Source: Palsa-506 sp963836355
Lineage (GTDB): Bacteria > Actinomycetota > Actinomycetes > Streptosporangiales > Streptosporangiaceae
Reading direction: 5' to 3'
Length of the DNA stretch: 33,784 nucleotides
NCBI GenBank assembly: GCA_963836355.1
Contig: CAWIJO010000015.1
Span: 1-33,784, forward strand
Below are positions 1-8,543 of the stretch, piece by piece (the first letter of the stretch is position 1; each line of letters begins with the position of its first letter). The translations under genes and the position numbers were made by a program. The notes beneath the pieces are model-generated. The model saw only the letters and a list, made by a program, of their open reading frames with translations, was not told the DNA's origin and did no database searches.

Positions 1-54
1 CAGCGAGTTCCTGGCGGATCCAGGCTCTCGCTGGCCGGGCCCCGGCTGACCGCC
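1..54. repeat. Direct repeat, left copy (54 bp, near identical to 33631-33684)
   Basis: The first 54 bases of the window recur in the same orientation at 33631-33684 with three mismatches by eye (positions 9, 15 and 22 of the repeat). In this copy the sequence lies in the C-terminal end of the PrmC-like reading frame. The copy may extend beyond the left edge. Confidence 0.8.
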
Positions 55-1013
55 GGCCAAGAACCTACCCCGGGATCATGTCGAACGTGCCCGGGGCGGG
101 CGGCAGGCCTGGTCCCGATGACGATGGTGGCGGCCAGCTCGGCGGACCTGGCCACCCGCGGGATCAGCCCGCTGCGGGCGACGGCTTCGGCGGCGCGCGG
201 CGCCTGGCGCTCGCTCAGCTCGACCAGCAGGTGGCCGCCGGGGGCGAGCCACGGCGGCGCTGCGGCGATCAACCGGGACACGAGGTCGAGCCCGTCCGCG
301 CCGCCGTTCAGCGCCATCGGCGGCTCGTGCATACGGGCCTCCCTGGGCAGCAGCCTGACCTCATCGGCGGGCACATAAGGCGGGCTGGCGACCAGGACAT
401 CCACGCGGCCCCGCAGCCCGGCCGGCAGCGGCTCGCACAAGTCGCCTTCGTACACCTGGCCGACACCGTCGATGTTGCGGCGGGCGCATCGGATCGCGGC
501 GGGGTCGATGTCGACAGCGTGCAACTCGACCTGACCGTGCTGGCCGGCCGCCGGCCAGGACAGCGCGGCAGCTATCGCGGCGCCTATCGCGCCTGAGCCG
601 CAGCACAGGTCAACGACGACGGCCCGCGGCTGGCCGAGGCGGCCGAAGGCAGCCCCGCGGGCACCCGAGGCAGCCTCGCGGGTGCCGGAAGAGATCCCCC
701 GAGCCAGGGCAGCGGCCTCACGGACCAGCAACTCGGTGCGACGGCGAGGCACGAACACACCGGGATCCACGGCTATCCGCAGGCCGCAGAACTCAGCCCA
801 GCCGAGGACGTGCTCCAGCGGCAGGCCCGCGGCCCGCCGGTCCACCAGGCCGGCGAGGTTACCCGGCGTTGCTGCCGTCGAGATCAGCAACTGCGCCTCA
901 TCCTCGGCGAAGACGCATCCTGCCGCCCGGAGCCTGGTGACAATGGCGGACCAAGTGAGCGACGGCGACGGCGGAGAACTGGGCCGGGGCGGAGGTGCGG
1001 GGGGAGACGACAT
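1..1013 (-). CDS. PrmC/HemK-related protein-glutamine N5 methyltransferase (partial)
   Basis: Reading the minus strand from the ATG at 1013 gives an uninterrupted frame to the left edge with no stop, so the C-terminus is outside the window. The N-terminal helical part is followed by a Rossmann SAM-binding motif VVDLCCGSGAIG (about residue 130) and then LVASPPYVPADE at the catalytic-loop position, with the late motif APGGHLLVELSE. This order fits the PrmC-related 'putative protein N5-glutamine methyltransferase' family of actinobacteria, which would transfer methyl from SAM to a glutamine side chain; the substrate is not known. The usual loop is N-P-P-Y (or similar with Asn first); here Asn is replaced by Ser, which may reduce activity. 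The last codons visible (positions 54 to 1) run through a repeat also found near the right edge, so the true C-terminus may be altered. It is divergent from the HAD gene. Confidence 0.75.
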   Translation of the reverse strand, partial: MSSPPAPPPRPSSPPSPSLTWSAIVTRLRAAGCVFAEDEAQLLISTAATPGNLAGLVDRRAAGLPLEHVLGWAEFCGLRIAVDPGVFVPRRRTELLVREAAALARGISSGTREAASGARGAAFGRLGQPRAVVVDLCCGSGAIGAAIAAALSWPAAGQHGQVELHAVDIDPAAIRCARRNIDGVGQVYEGDLCEPLPAGLRGRVDVLVASPPYVPADEVRLLPREARMHEPPMALNGGADGLDLVSRLIAAAPPWLAPGGHLLVELSERQAPRAAEAVARSGLIPRVARSAELAATIVIGTRPAARPGHVRHDPGVGSWPAVSRGPASESLDPPGTR

Positions 1014-1121
1014 GGGAGCCCTTCATGGTGGCGACGGGCGCTCTCCCCTGTCACCTAGGCCGGGTGAACCGCATGGCCGCGAAGTGAGAGCACCCGGCCT
1101 GATCTTGACATACTGGCCGCT

Positions 1122-1824
1122 GTGCAAGGGCCACGCGTGCTGCTGTTCGACGTATTCGGAACGCTCGTCGACTGGCGGTCCAGCCTGATCGAGGTCGCCG
1201 AGGCGGCCGGAGCCCGCGCGGACTGCCGGGCCGACTGGTCGGGCATCGTGGACGACTGGCGCCGTGCGTATCAGCCCGCTATGGACCAGATTCCGCCGTG
1301 GTGCGGCGTGGCGCGACCTCGACTCCCTGCAGCGGGAGACGCTGGCCGGCGTGCTGGCACGGCGCGGCGTCAGGCTGCCCGTAGCCGGCCGGGAAGCGCT
1401 GCTCGGCGGCTGGCGGCAGCTGCGCCCCTGGCCAGATAGCCGGGAAGGACTCGACCGGCTGCGCCGCGATCACGTCACTGCCACGTTGTCGAACGGCCAT
1501 CTCGCGCTGCTAGCCGACCTGCTCAAGTTCGCCGATCTCCGCGTTGACGCGGTGCTCTCGGCCCAGCTGGCCGGCGGCTACAAGCCCGATCCTGGGGTGT
1601 ACCGCACGGCCCTTCGGCTGCTCGACTGCCGGCCAGCGGAGGCCGGCATGGTCGCTGCGCACCCGCCAGACCTGCATGCCGCCGCCGCGCTTGGCCTCCG
1701 GCCGATCTTCATCCGGCGGCCGCTTGAGTGGGGACCTGGCGCTCCCGCGGCGGAGGCACCGGCGCTGGACGGCCTGCTCCAAGCCGACGGGCTCGTTGCG
1801 CTGGCTGAACTGCTCGGCTGCTGA
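1122..1824 (+). pseudogene. Haloacid dehalogenase type II (HAD hydrolase), one frameshift
   Basis: A GTG at 1122 starts a protein with the HAD motif I FDVFGTLVD, and the frame is open to about 1290. From there the homologous reading continues in the next frame to the stop at 1824. That part has motif II LSNGH, motif III Lys in GGYKPDPGVY and the motif IV region MVAAHPPDLHAAAALGLRP. Joining the two frames needs one base removed near 1290 (an extra T in the ATTCCGCC stretch) and gives a full-length protein of about 233 residues, normal for L-2-haloacid dehalogenase-like enzymes, which hydrolyse a C-halogen or related bond through an aspartyl ester. The indel may be a real mutation or a read error. 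It is transcribed divergently from the PrmC-like gene. A TTGACA hexamer at 1105-1110 is too close to the start to serve as its -35 box. Confidence 0.7.
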
Positions 1825-1939
1825 CAACCGTGACACGACGCGGCCGGCCGACGATCCCCCACCAACCGCAAGGCCCTGCTCGAACCAGTGAGGCCTGCCC
1901 GGCAGCCCGGGGACAAGGCACGGCAGGACGAGAAGGTTC

Positions 1940-2184
1940 CGCTGGCTGCGGGTGGCGCGCTTGGCGTCGATGCCGCGATGCAAGCGGGCCACCATCCGCA
2001 GCTGCACGATGCGCGCGGTTCCCGGGATCACCACGAGCAGCACGCCGAGGACCGCCGCCAGCAGCAGCGCGACGCCCAGCGGCAGGTGCCCGTGCGCGCC
2101 GAAGAAACTGATGTCCACCCGCTGGCTGTTCTCCAGGATGAAGGTCAGCAGCAGCAGCAGCCCGCGGCCATCCCGACACATATA
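1940..2184 (-). pseudogene. LapA-domain (DUF1049-like) membrane protein, 5'-truncated fragment
   Basis: The minus strand encodes LLLLLTFILENSQRVDISFF, then a Pro-Leu-Gly turn and a second hydrophobic helix, then PGTARIVQLRMVARLHR. This is the signature of the LapA domain: two helices with an N-(T/S)-Q-x-V motif between them and an arginine-rich tail. Family members are small inner-membrane proteins of about 100-150 residues. Here the start of the first helix is missing, and upstream of it lies an AT-richer stretch (2180-2260) unlike coding sequence. The frame stays open far past the domain into the HAD gene on the other strand, which is probably chance. I read it as a truncated remnant. It has no obvious tie to the glycan genes. 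Confidence 0.6.
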
Positions 2185-2189
2185 GTCGC

Positions 2190-2557
2190 GTAATTGGACA
2201 ATCACATCTAGTAGTAACAACTGGCTGACCTGGACAGATTCTTCTAGTAGCATCTTGATCGCTCTTAGTTCCCGCGCCTACAGGGCTGCCGCCCTAGATG
2301 GGCCATGAGCATTAACCTGGCCAAAGCACGAGGGGATCCTTGACCGGCCAAGATCGCGCCCGGACGCCTGCTTCGGAACATCGCCGGCTCAGGGCCCGCA
2401 AGCAGAAAAGGGCCTGGCTCGGCGACTTCCCCTCCCTAGCAATCAACGGAGCGTCCACGCCATCTGTCCGGTTAGCCAGTCCGCGCATGATTAATGGCCG
2501 CGCAGCGACCGACATGAGCCGAGCACCTGGCCTGGAGTCCGCTAGCCGGGTAACAAA
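2190..2557. other. Non-coding stretch upstream of the flippase gene
   Basis: No convincing gene is seen on either strand. The first 80 bases are AT-richer than the surroundings and hold two copies of TCTAGTAG (near 2207 and 2244). The promoter for the flippase-GT4-DUF2206 block should lie here, but I cannot pick clear -35/-10 boxes. Confidence 0.4.
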
Positions 2558-3948
2558 ATGGTCGCCGATACGGCCATGATCCACGCGACCAAGAGCAATC
2601 GGCGGCAGGCGGTGAGCGCCTCGCTGGTGTCGGGACTCCGAACTGACCACATGGTGCGCAACTCGCTGTACCTGATCCTTAGTTCAGGTCTGCAGGCCGC
2701 GCTGGGCTTCGCGTTCTGGATTGTCACGGCGCGATTGTTCAGTACCGCAGACGTGGGAAGAGCGAGTTCGCTGATTTCCGCGACGACGGTCATCGCCTAC
2801 CTCGCCCTCCTCGGGCTCAACAGCACCCTGGTCCGGTATCTGCCGACCGCTCTCGACTGGGATGCGCTGATCAGTACCGGGCTGCTGCTCGTCGCCCTTT
2901 GCGGCGCCGGGATCGGCCTGCTCTTCGTACTTGCGACTCCGGTGTTAGCGCCGCGTCTCGCGTTCGTCGAGCATCAGCCAGCGCTGGCGGCCGGCTTCGT
3001 GCTGTTGACCGCCGCCGCAGCCGTCAACCTCTTGACGGACTCCGTCTTCATCGCCGCACGCAAGGCGGGCTATTGCGCGTTGACAGACGGGGCTATCGGC
3101 GGAGCCATCAAGATTCTCTCTGGCATGATCCTGGCCGGCACCGGCGCATACGGGCTCTTCTGTGCATCTGTCGGCGGCTTTGCCTCGGCGGCTCTTGCCA
3201 GCCTGGTGCTGATGACCACGGCGCTACATTGGCGGCCTTCGCTCAGGAAACCGCTGCAGACGCTCAGGCCGTTGCTCCGGTTTTCGGGCGCCAATTATGC
3301 CGGAAATGTCTTGTGCGTACTGCCCCCCTTAGTCGTGCCGCTCATCGTCATCGACCGTCTCGGAGCCCCGTCAGCGGCATACTACTTCGTTGCCTTTCAG
3401 GTGGCCACGCTCCTGTACTCGGGAGCCTATGCCGTCGGCCAGACGTTCCTAGCGGAAGGATCTTATACCGGTGCAGACCGCCGCGAACTCCTGCGGCGCA
3501 GCCGGCGTGTATTGACGGTGTCGTGCCTGCCGGCGTGCCTGGTGCTCGTCGTGGCAGCACACTGGGCGTTGCTCGCGTTTGGAGCGAAATACAGCCAGCA
3601 TGGAACACCCAGCCTTATACTGCTCGCGATCGCTGCTATGCCGATTGCCGCGAATAACTGGCTGTGGACAGCGCTCCGCCTGTCTGGCCAACTCCGAGTG
3701 CTCGTCCTAAGCAACGGGGTATACGCGGTCGGCATCTGCGGGCTGGCGTGGCTTCTGGCGCCGACCGGATTGACCGGATTGACTGCCGCATGGCCAATAG
3801 GAAGCCTACTCAGCGCCGCTCTGGCCGCATTGCCGAGCAGGACACCAGCGCGTCACCGACGAACCACCCGAACTCGGCCGGGAAGCCGGGCCCAGCCACG
3901 GCGGGAGAACGCCGCCGCGGAATCCTGCAGCGGCCCAAGCCCCGGTAG
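2558..3948 (+). CDS. Lipid-linked oligosaccharide flippase, Wzx/MOP superfamily (frameshift near the C-terminus)
   Basis: The product is a multi-pass membrane protein of about 460 residues with roughly 12 hydrophobic segments spread from residue 33 to 425. It starts with the MOP-type helix NSLYLILSSGLQAALGF and the following ARLFSTADVGRASSL. Such proteins move undecaprenyl-linked glycans from the inner to the outer face of the membrane. In the raw sequence its frame runs on into the downstream glycosyltransferase, giving an apparent 884-residue fusion. From about 3830, however, coding-like third positions (almost all G or C) switch to the next frame, which ends at a TAG at 3946-3948. Restoring one C in the CC at 3825-3826 gives a separate protein ending in a hydrophilic tail. 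No strong ribosome-binding site precedes the ATG at 2558; ATGs at 2576 and 2651 are alternatives. It heads the plus-strand glycan block. Confidence 0.75.
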
Positions 3949-3970
3949 CCGCTCGGCGACAGTGGCTGCC

Positions 3971-3989
3971 CCCGACAGACTTTGTCGGG
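3971..3989. other. Perfect stem-loop between flippase and GT4 genes
   Basis: CCCGACA (3971-3977) pairs with TGTCGGG (3983-3989) around a five-base loop. It sits 22 bases after the inferred flippase stop and 24 before the GT4 start. There is no T-run, so it is not a classical terminator. An mRNA stability or processing element is possible. Confidence 0.5.
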
Positions 3990-4012
3990 AGATGAACGGA
4001 CAGGAGAAATGC

Positions 4013-5212
4013 ATGAAGAATGCAAGACTCGTCAAGAGACCGCCGCCTAGCGTGCTCATCGTCTCCGCCTACGCCCACCCTCATATCGGTGGCGTTGAGG
4101 TCGTCGTCGGCCAGCAGGCGCGCACGCTGGCGACGCTTGGCCACGACGTGACGGTCGTCACCAGTCGCTGCGACGAAAGCGGGGCTAGGCACGAACGGGT
4201 CGACGGCTATACGGTAATCCGCATCGCGGCCTGGAATGGACTGGAAAACCGCAGCGGCGTCCCATTTCCGATATGGAGCACGAGCGCGATATGGCGGCTT
4301 GTCAGCCTAGTTCGCAGCGCCGATCTCGTCCACGTGCACGATGTCTACCACGGATCGTCCGTTCTAGCGGCCATCTTGGCGAAACTACTTCGCCGACCGC
4401 TTTTCGTCACTCAGCACGTCGGGATCGTGGAGCACGACAAGGTAATTGTGAAGTCGGCACAAAGGCTCATCTACTCGTCCGTTGGCCGACTATTGTGGCG
4501 CTGGGCAATGACGATAACGATATACAATCCGATCGTAGGCGCATTCCTCAAAAGATACGGCGTGCCAGCTGGCAAGATCAACCTCACTTATAACGGAATA
4601 GACACAGAAGATTTCTGTCCCGGAGATCCCAGTGCATCGCGAGCAATTCGGGAAAGGCACGGGCTAGCACTCGATGTGCCTATCATCCTGTTCGTTGGCC
4701 GGCTGGTACCCAAAAAGGGGTTCCAGAAGCTGCTTGACGCCAGTGGCCCGGAGTACGAACTGGTGCTCGTCGGGCCGGGCAGAGTCCCAGACCACCTCCC
4801 GGCCAGTGCGACGTTGCTTGGTCCAGTCAGCCGCAGGGAGCTTAGGGATCTATACCAGGCGAGCGATATCTTCGCCTTCCCCGCGGTCGGAGAAATGCTC
4901 ACGTTGGCGATGCAAGAGGCGATGGCCTGCGGGTTGCCGGTCGTCGCAACTGCTGAGGATGCCTACTCCGAGTATGACCTCGATCGATCCGGCATCGCGC
5001 TGGTCCCGCCCGAGTCGCACGTCCTCCGCTCGACCTTTCTCTCTATCCTCGGCGATTCCGGTCGAATGGCCCACATGCAGGCCTACTCCAGGCGCCTGGC
5101 CGAAGATCGGTTCGACTGGCGACGGAACTCGGAGCACCTGGCATCCGCATACAACGGGGCGCATGACTCGGTGGGCTCTCTCGGCCTGAATGGATGTGGC
5201 AGACGGATATGA
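4013..5212 (+). CDS. GT4-family glycosyltransferase
   Basis: This 399-residue protein has two Rossmann-like halves (GT-B fold). The N-terminal half begins VLIVSAYAHPHIGGVEVVVG, where the glycine-rich loop binds the acceptor side. The C-terminal half has LFVGRLVPKKGFQKLL and the E-x7-E signature GEMLTLAMQEAMACGLPVVA, which binds the nucleotide-sugar donor. It should be a retaining enzyme adding a sugar to a lipid-linked acceptor on the cytoplasmic side; donor and acceptor cannot be told from sequence. The ATG at 4013 is preferred because AGGAGA lies at about the right distance (4002-4007). The in-frame ATG at 3992 has its GGGAG directly against it. Its last codons overlap the longest possible start of the DUF2206-like gene, consistent with one operon. 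Confidence 0.85.
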   Translation: MKNARLVKRPPPSVLIVSAYAHPHIGGVEVVVGQQARTLATLGHDVTVVTSRCDESGARHERVDGYTVIRIAAWNGLENRSGVPFPIWSTSAIWRLVSLVRSADLVHVHDVYHGSSVLAAILAKLLRRPLFVTQHVGIVEHDKVIVKSAQRLIYSSVGRLLWRWAMTITIYNPIVGAFLKRYGVPAGKINLTYNGIDTEDFCPGDPSASRAIRERHGLALDVPIILFVGRLVPKKGFQKLLDASGPEYELVLVGPGRVPDHLPASATLLGPVSRRELRDLYQASDIFAFPAVGEMLTLAMQEAMACGLPVVATAEDAYSEYDLDRSGIALVPPESHVLRSTFLSILGDSGRMAHMQAYSRRLAEDRFDWRRNSEHLASAYNGAHDSVGSLGLNGCGRRI

Positions 5213-5237
5213 ATCCCGATGGTCAGGACGTGGCCGC

Positions 5238-7601
5238 ATGACTCGTACGACAGTGGCCTGCCCGGAGCAGGTTCGCCCGGCAGGCAACCGCGACTGGCCG
5301 GGCCTCGCGAGCGCTGGTCTAATTGCCGGCGCAAACGTCTCTGTACTGACCGGCTTCCGGGTGCCGTTCATCGGGCCAGCGATAGGCTTCTGGTTTCTCG
5401 TGATCCACCCGGTTTACCTCCTGTGCACGAGCTCGGTCTGGCGCGGATCATCGACCGCTGAACGTCTGGGTTATAGCCTCACCGCGACACTGCTCCTTCT
5501 TATGCTTGGCGGGCTCGGCGTAAACACTCTTCTGCCCCTAATAGGAGAGCAACGTCCGCTCGACCCGATCCCCGTCCTCATTCTTGGTGACGCACTTACC
5601 GTGGCCCTGTATCTTTTTCGCCGACAGTATCCCGCGAAGCTTTCGTGGTCGGCGCAGGTCGAGGCAATCGGACCGGCCGAAAGTCGCCTGCTGGCCGGGG
5701 CTGGTCTTTGCCTTGCGTTCGCAGTTCTCGGCGCGAACCGACTCAACAATGGTGCTGGCTGCCAGGTCAGTCTCATGGCGCTCGCTGGCATCACGTTAAC
5801 ACTCTTGCTCCTGCTGCGCTGGCACGAACAAGTGCGCGATAGTATAACCACCGCTACCTTGTACCTGCTCTCCCTCGCGTTGCTACTGATGACCTCATTA
5901 CGGGGTTGGTATGTGACCGGACATGATATCCAGCTGGAGCATAGGATCTTTCAGCTGACCGCGGCGCACGGTCGTTGGAACATTTCGGACTTTCATAATG
6001 CATATAACGCGTGCTTAAGTATTACCATCCTGCCGGTCGAATTGATTCAGATCGTGCGGGTCGATAGTCCGTACATATATAAGGTGTTCTTTCCGCTCAT
6101 GTTCGCGGTTTGCCCAGTGCTAGTCTACGCAATTGCATGCCGTTACTGGCCGGGGCCGGCTGCCGTACTGGCCGGAATATATTTTATCGGTTTTCCGACT
6201 TTTATTAACGACATGCCATTCCTGAATCGCCAGGAGATTGCCTTTCTCTTTGTTTGCGTGGCGATCCTATTGATTACCAATCTTGAGTGGAGTCTGAGGC
6301 GCCGACGCATTGCGCTCTTGGTGACGTCCCTTGGCGTGGAGCTCTCGCATTATTCAACTATGTATCTCTTCCTCGGCACCTTGCTGGCCGCTTGGCTGGC
6401 CCAGCACGCCAGCGTGCTAAACCCACTCCGCTGGCACCGAACGACAGGCCGGGCACACGTCAGAACGTGGCCCTGGCGGGTAACCACCCGAACAGTGGGC
6501 ATCAGCTCGATCATCGCCGTGGCCACCATCGCGTTCGCTTGGGGTGACCTGGCTACTCAGACGGCCGCCGGCGCGCTGACAGATGCCGAGTCGGCGATCA
6601 CCGGGCTGGTCGGACACTCAAGGAGCGTGCGATCGGGCGACATATCCTACGGTCTCCTTCCCGGGAAGGCGGCAAGCCCGCAGGCAGTCCTGAACGACTA
6701 CCGCCTGCGGACACTCCGGGAAAGGGCCGGTCCCGCCGCTGCCTCCTACGTGCCAGCCTCCGTGGTGGCCCGATACCGAACCCCGACGGTCAACGGGACG
6801 CTGGCACTTCCGCTCACTCGCTCCGGCGGCCTGCTTGCTGATATTGGTATCCCGGTATCCGGGCTGAACAGCCTCATACGTCAGGTGGCGGCAAAAGGTG
6901 AACAGGTATTCGTTGGCGTCGGCTTGATAACGTTCATTGTGATGCGGAGGTCGCGTCGCCTGGTCGGTCGTGAGTTCTTCTACCTCTGCGTTGGTAGCAC
7001 CGCAACGTTGGTCACCATTACCGTGCTGCCCAACCTATCGACCGACTACGGAGTACTTCGGGCATTTCAAGAAGCACTAATCCTGATCGCACCCGTCCTG
7101 GTCGCTGGGTCGCTCACCGTGCTTTCGCCACTTGGGCGTATATGGGCACTGAGAGCGGCAGCGGCCGCGTGCATCGGCATTTTTGTCTCAACGGCAGGCC
7201 TGTTGCCACAGATAACTGGTGGTTACCCGGCGCAGCTCAACCTGAACAATAGCGGTTCTTACTATGACATTTACTATATGCATCCGCAAGAAGAAGCAGC
7301 CGTCAACTGGCTTCGTGGCAAACCGGGCGTGCTCCCGGGCGGCGTACAAGCCGAAGAGTCTACCGACCGCTTCGCACTCATGGCCGAATCCGACGTGACC
7401 GGAAATCAGATTGTAACGGACAGCTATCCCTCGTTGGTACGCAAGTCAAGCTGGGTGATTCTAAGCTATTCCACTATCCACACCGGGCGGGTGACCGCCT
7501 ACTACGACGGAGATCTTATCAGCTACGTTTATCCCATCAAGTTCTTGCGCGATAACAAGAACCTCGTCTACAACGACGGCGGAGCGGAGATCTTTCGATG
7601 A
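5238..7601 (+). CDS. DUF2206-like polytopic membrane protein, probable GT-C type glycan enzyme
   Basis: The product has about 787 residues with about a dozen transmembrane helices. In the middle is a block GWYVTGHDIQLEHRIFQL, then FHNAYNACLSITILP, then FINDMPFLNRQEIAFLF, which I recognise as the DUF2206 pattern, known mainly from archaeal and some actinobacterial surface-glycan clusters. A soluble C-terminal part follows the last helix and begins near YYMHPQEEAAVNWL. Proteins of this shape resemble GT-C membrane glycosyltransferases that use lipid-linked sugars outside the membrane, but activity is not proven for this family. I choose the ATG at 5238 (AGGAC upstream); an in-frame ATG at 5190 would overlap the GT4 gene and add 16 residues. 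Codon use is visibly lower in GC (many ATA, TAT, ATT) than in the flanking IS genes, hinting at acquisition. The IS4 element begins 60 bases after the stop. Confidence 0.7.
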   Translation: MTRTTVACPEQVRPAGNRDWPGLASAGLIAGANVSVLTGFRVPFIGPAIGFWFLVIHPVYLLCTSSVWRGSSTAERLGYSLTATLLLLMLGGLGVNTLLPLIGEQRPLDPIPVLILGDALTVALYLFRRQYPAKLSWSAQVEAIGPAESRLLAGAGLCLAFAVLGANRLNNGAGCQVSLMALAGITLTLLLLLRWHEQVRDSITTATLYLLSLALLLMTSLRGWYVTGHDIQLEHRIFQLTAAHGRWNISDFHNAYNACLSITILPVELIQIVRVDSPYIYKVFFPLMFAVCPVLVYAIACRYWPGPAAVLAGIYFIGFPTFINDMPFLNRQEIAFLFVCVAILLITNLEWSLRRRRIALLVTSLGVELSHYSTMYLFLGTLLAAWLAQHASVLNPLRWHRTTGRAHVRTWPWRVTTRTVGISSIIAVATIAFAWGDLATQTAAGALTDAESAITGLVGHSRSVRSGDISYGLLPGKAASPQAVLNDYRLRTLRERAGPAAASYVPASVVARYRTPTVNGTLALPLTRSGGLLADIGIPVSGLNSLIRQVAAKGEQVFVGVGLITFIVMRRSRRLVGREFFYLCVGSTATLVTITVLPNLSTDYGVLRAFQEALILIAPVLVAGSLTVLSPLGRIWALRAAAAACIGIFVSTAGLLPQITGGYPAQLNLNNSGSYYDIYYMHPQEEAAVNWLRGKPGVLPGGVQAEESTDRFALMAESDVTGNQIVTDSYPSLVRKSSWVILSYSTIHTGRVTAYYDGDLISYVYPIKFLRDNKNLVYNDGGAEIFR

Positions 7602-7704
7602 GAAGCGCCGGGCGCTGCGGCAAGGTTCGGCACAGCAAGGCGGTGCCACAGGCCAGGCGACCAATGGCCTTGTTTTAAGTGATCATCTATGATGTGATCA
7701 TTTT

Positions 7705-8504
7705 GTGGCTCATGACGGTACTGAAGGGCTGTCGCCGGACGGCTGGCTGCCGGACCGGATATCGGTGGGGTGCGCTGACAAGGTCGTTCCCGCCGGATCT
7801 GGTCGATCAGGTGGTGGAGGCGACGGGCACCCGCGAGATCCGGCGGCGGCTGCTGCCTGCCCGGCTGGTGGTCTATTTCGTGCTGGCGCTGTGGCTGTTC
7901 CGGGGCCGCAACTGCGGCTACGGGCAGGTGATGATCAAGCTGGCGGACGGGCTGTACCACCGGCGGCGCGGCGCGGACCTGCTGGCCGGGCAGCTGGACC
8001 CGGACGGCTGGGTGGATGCCGGGCCGGGCCGCCGGTGGCGGCCGCCGAACATCTCCTCGCTGTCCCGGGCCCGCGGCAAGCTGGGCGCCGATCCGCTGCG
8101 CATGCTGTTCGAGCAGGTCGCGGGCCCGGCCGCCGCGGACGGCGCGGCGGGGGTGTTCTGCCGCGGGCTGCGGGTGATCTCCGTCGACGGGTCGGTCACC
8201 GACCTGCCGGACACCCCGGAGAACGCCGCGTTCTTTGACCGGCCGTCGAACGCCGCCAGGGACGGGGCGTCCCCGCAGGCGCGGTGGGTGGCGGCCGCGG
8301 AGTCGGGGACCGGGGCGCTGACCGGAGCAGCGTTCGGCCCGTACACGACCGGCGAGCAGACCCTGGCCCTGGACCTGCTGCCGGCGTTCGGGCCGGGCAT
8401 GCTTGGTGCTGGCCGACCGGAACTTCCTGTCGCACACGCTGGCCCGCGACGTCCTGGCGACCGGGGCGCACCTCCTGTGGCGCGCCTCCGCCCCGGGCGG
8501 TTTC
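7705..8504 (+). pseudogene. IS4-type transposase, 5' part
   Basis: The start is probably the GTG at 7705 (product begins MAHDGTEGLSPDG, then WLPDRISVG). The coding frame shifts near 7775 into TRSFPPDLVDQVVEATGT and stays open through VISVDGSVTDLPDTPEN, the first Asp region of the DDE catalytic core. It shifts again near 8403, where one extra T precedes LVLADRNFLSHTLARDVL, the second Asp region. Homology ends at HLLWRASA, where IS30 begins. The gene cannot make a working transposase. Confidence 0.75.
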
Positions 8505-8543
8505 TAGCGGTCGTCGCAACATCCGACATGTTCGGGGGTTGCG

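Noticed and set aside
78..596. Plus-strand open frame of 172 residues
   Set aside because: It is antisense to the PrmC-like gene; the product is Gln/Arg/Gly-rich without domain features.
1105..1110. TTGACA as a -35 box for the HAD gene
   Set aside because: A -10 box at normal spacing would fall inside the coding start at 1122, and none is visible there.
1510..1935. Continuation of the LapA-type frame into the HAD gene
   Set aside because: LapA homology ends near 1940; the rest is antisense to HAD coding sequence and has no family features.
2312..2650. Minus-strand frame of 112 residues upstream of the flippase
   Set aside because: No recognisable product, overlaps the flippase start, no ribosome site.
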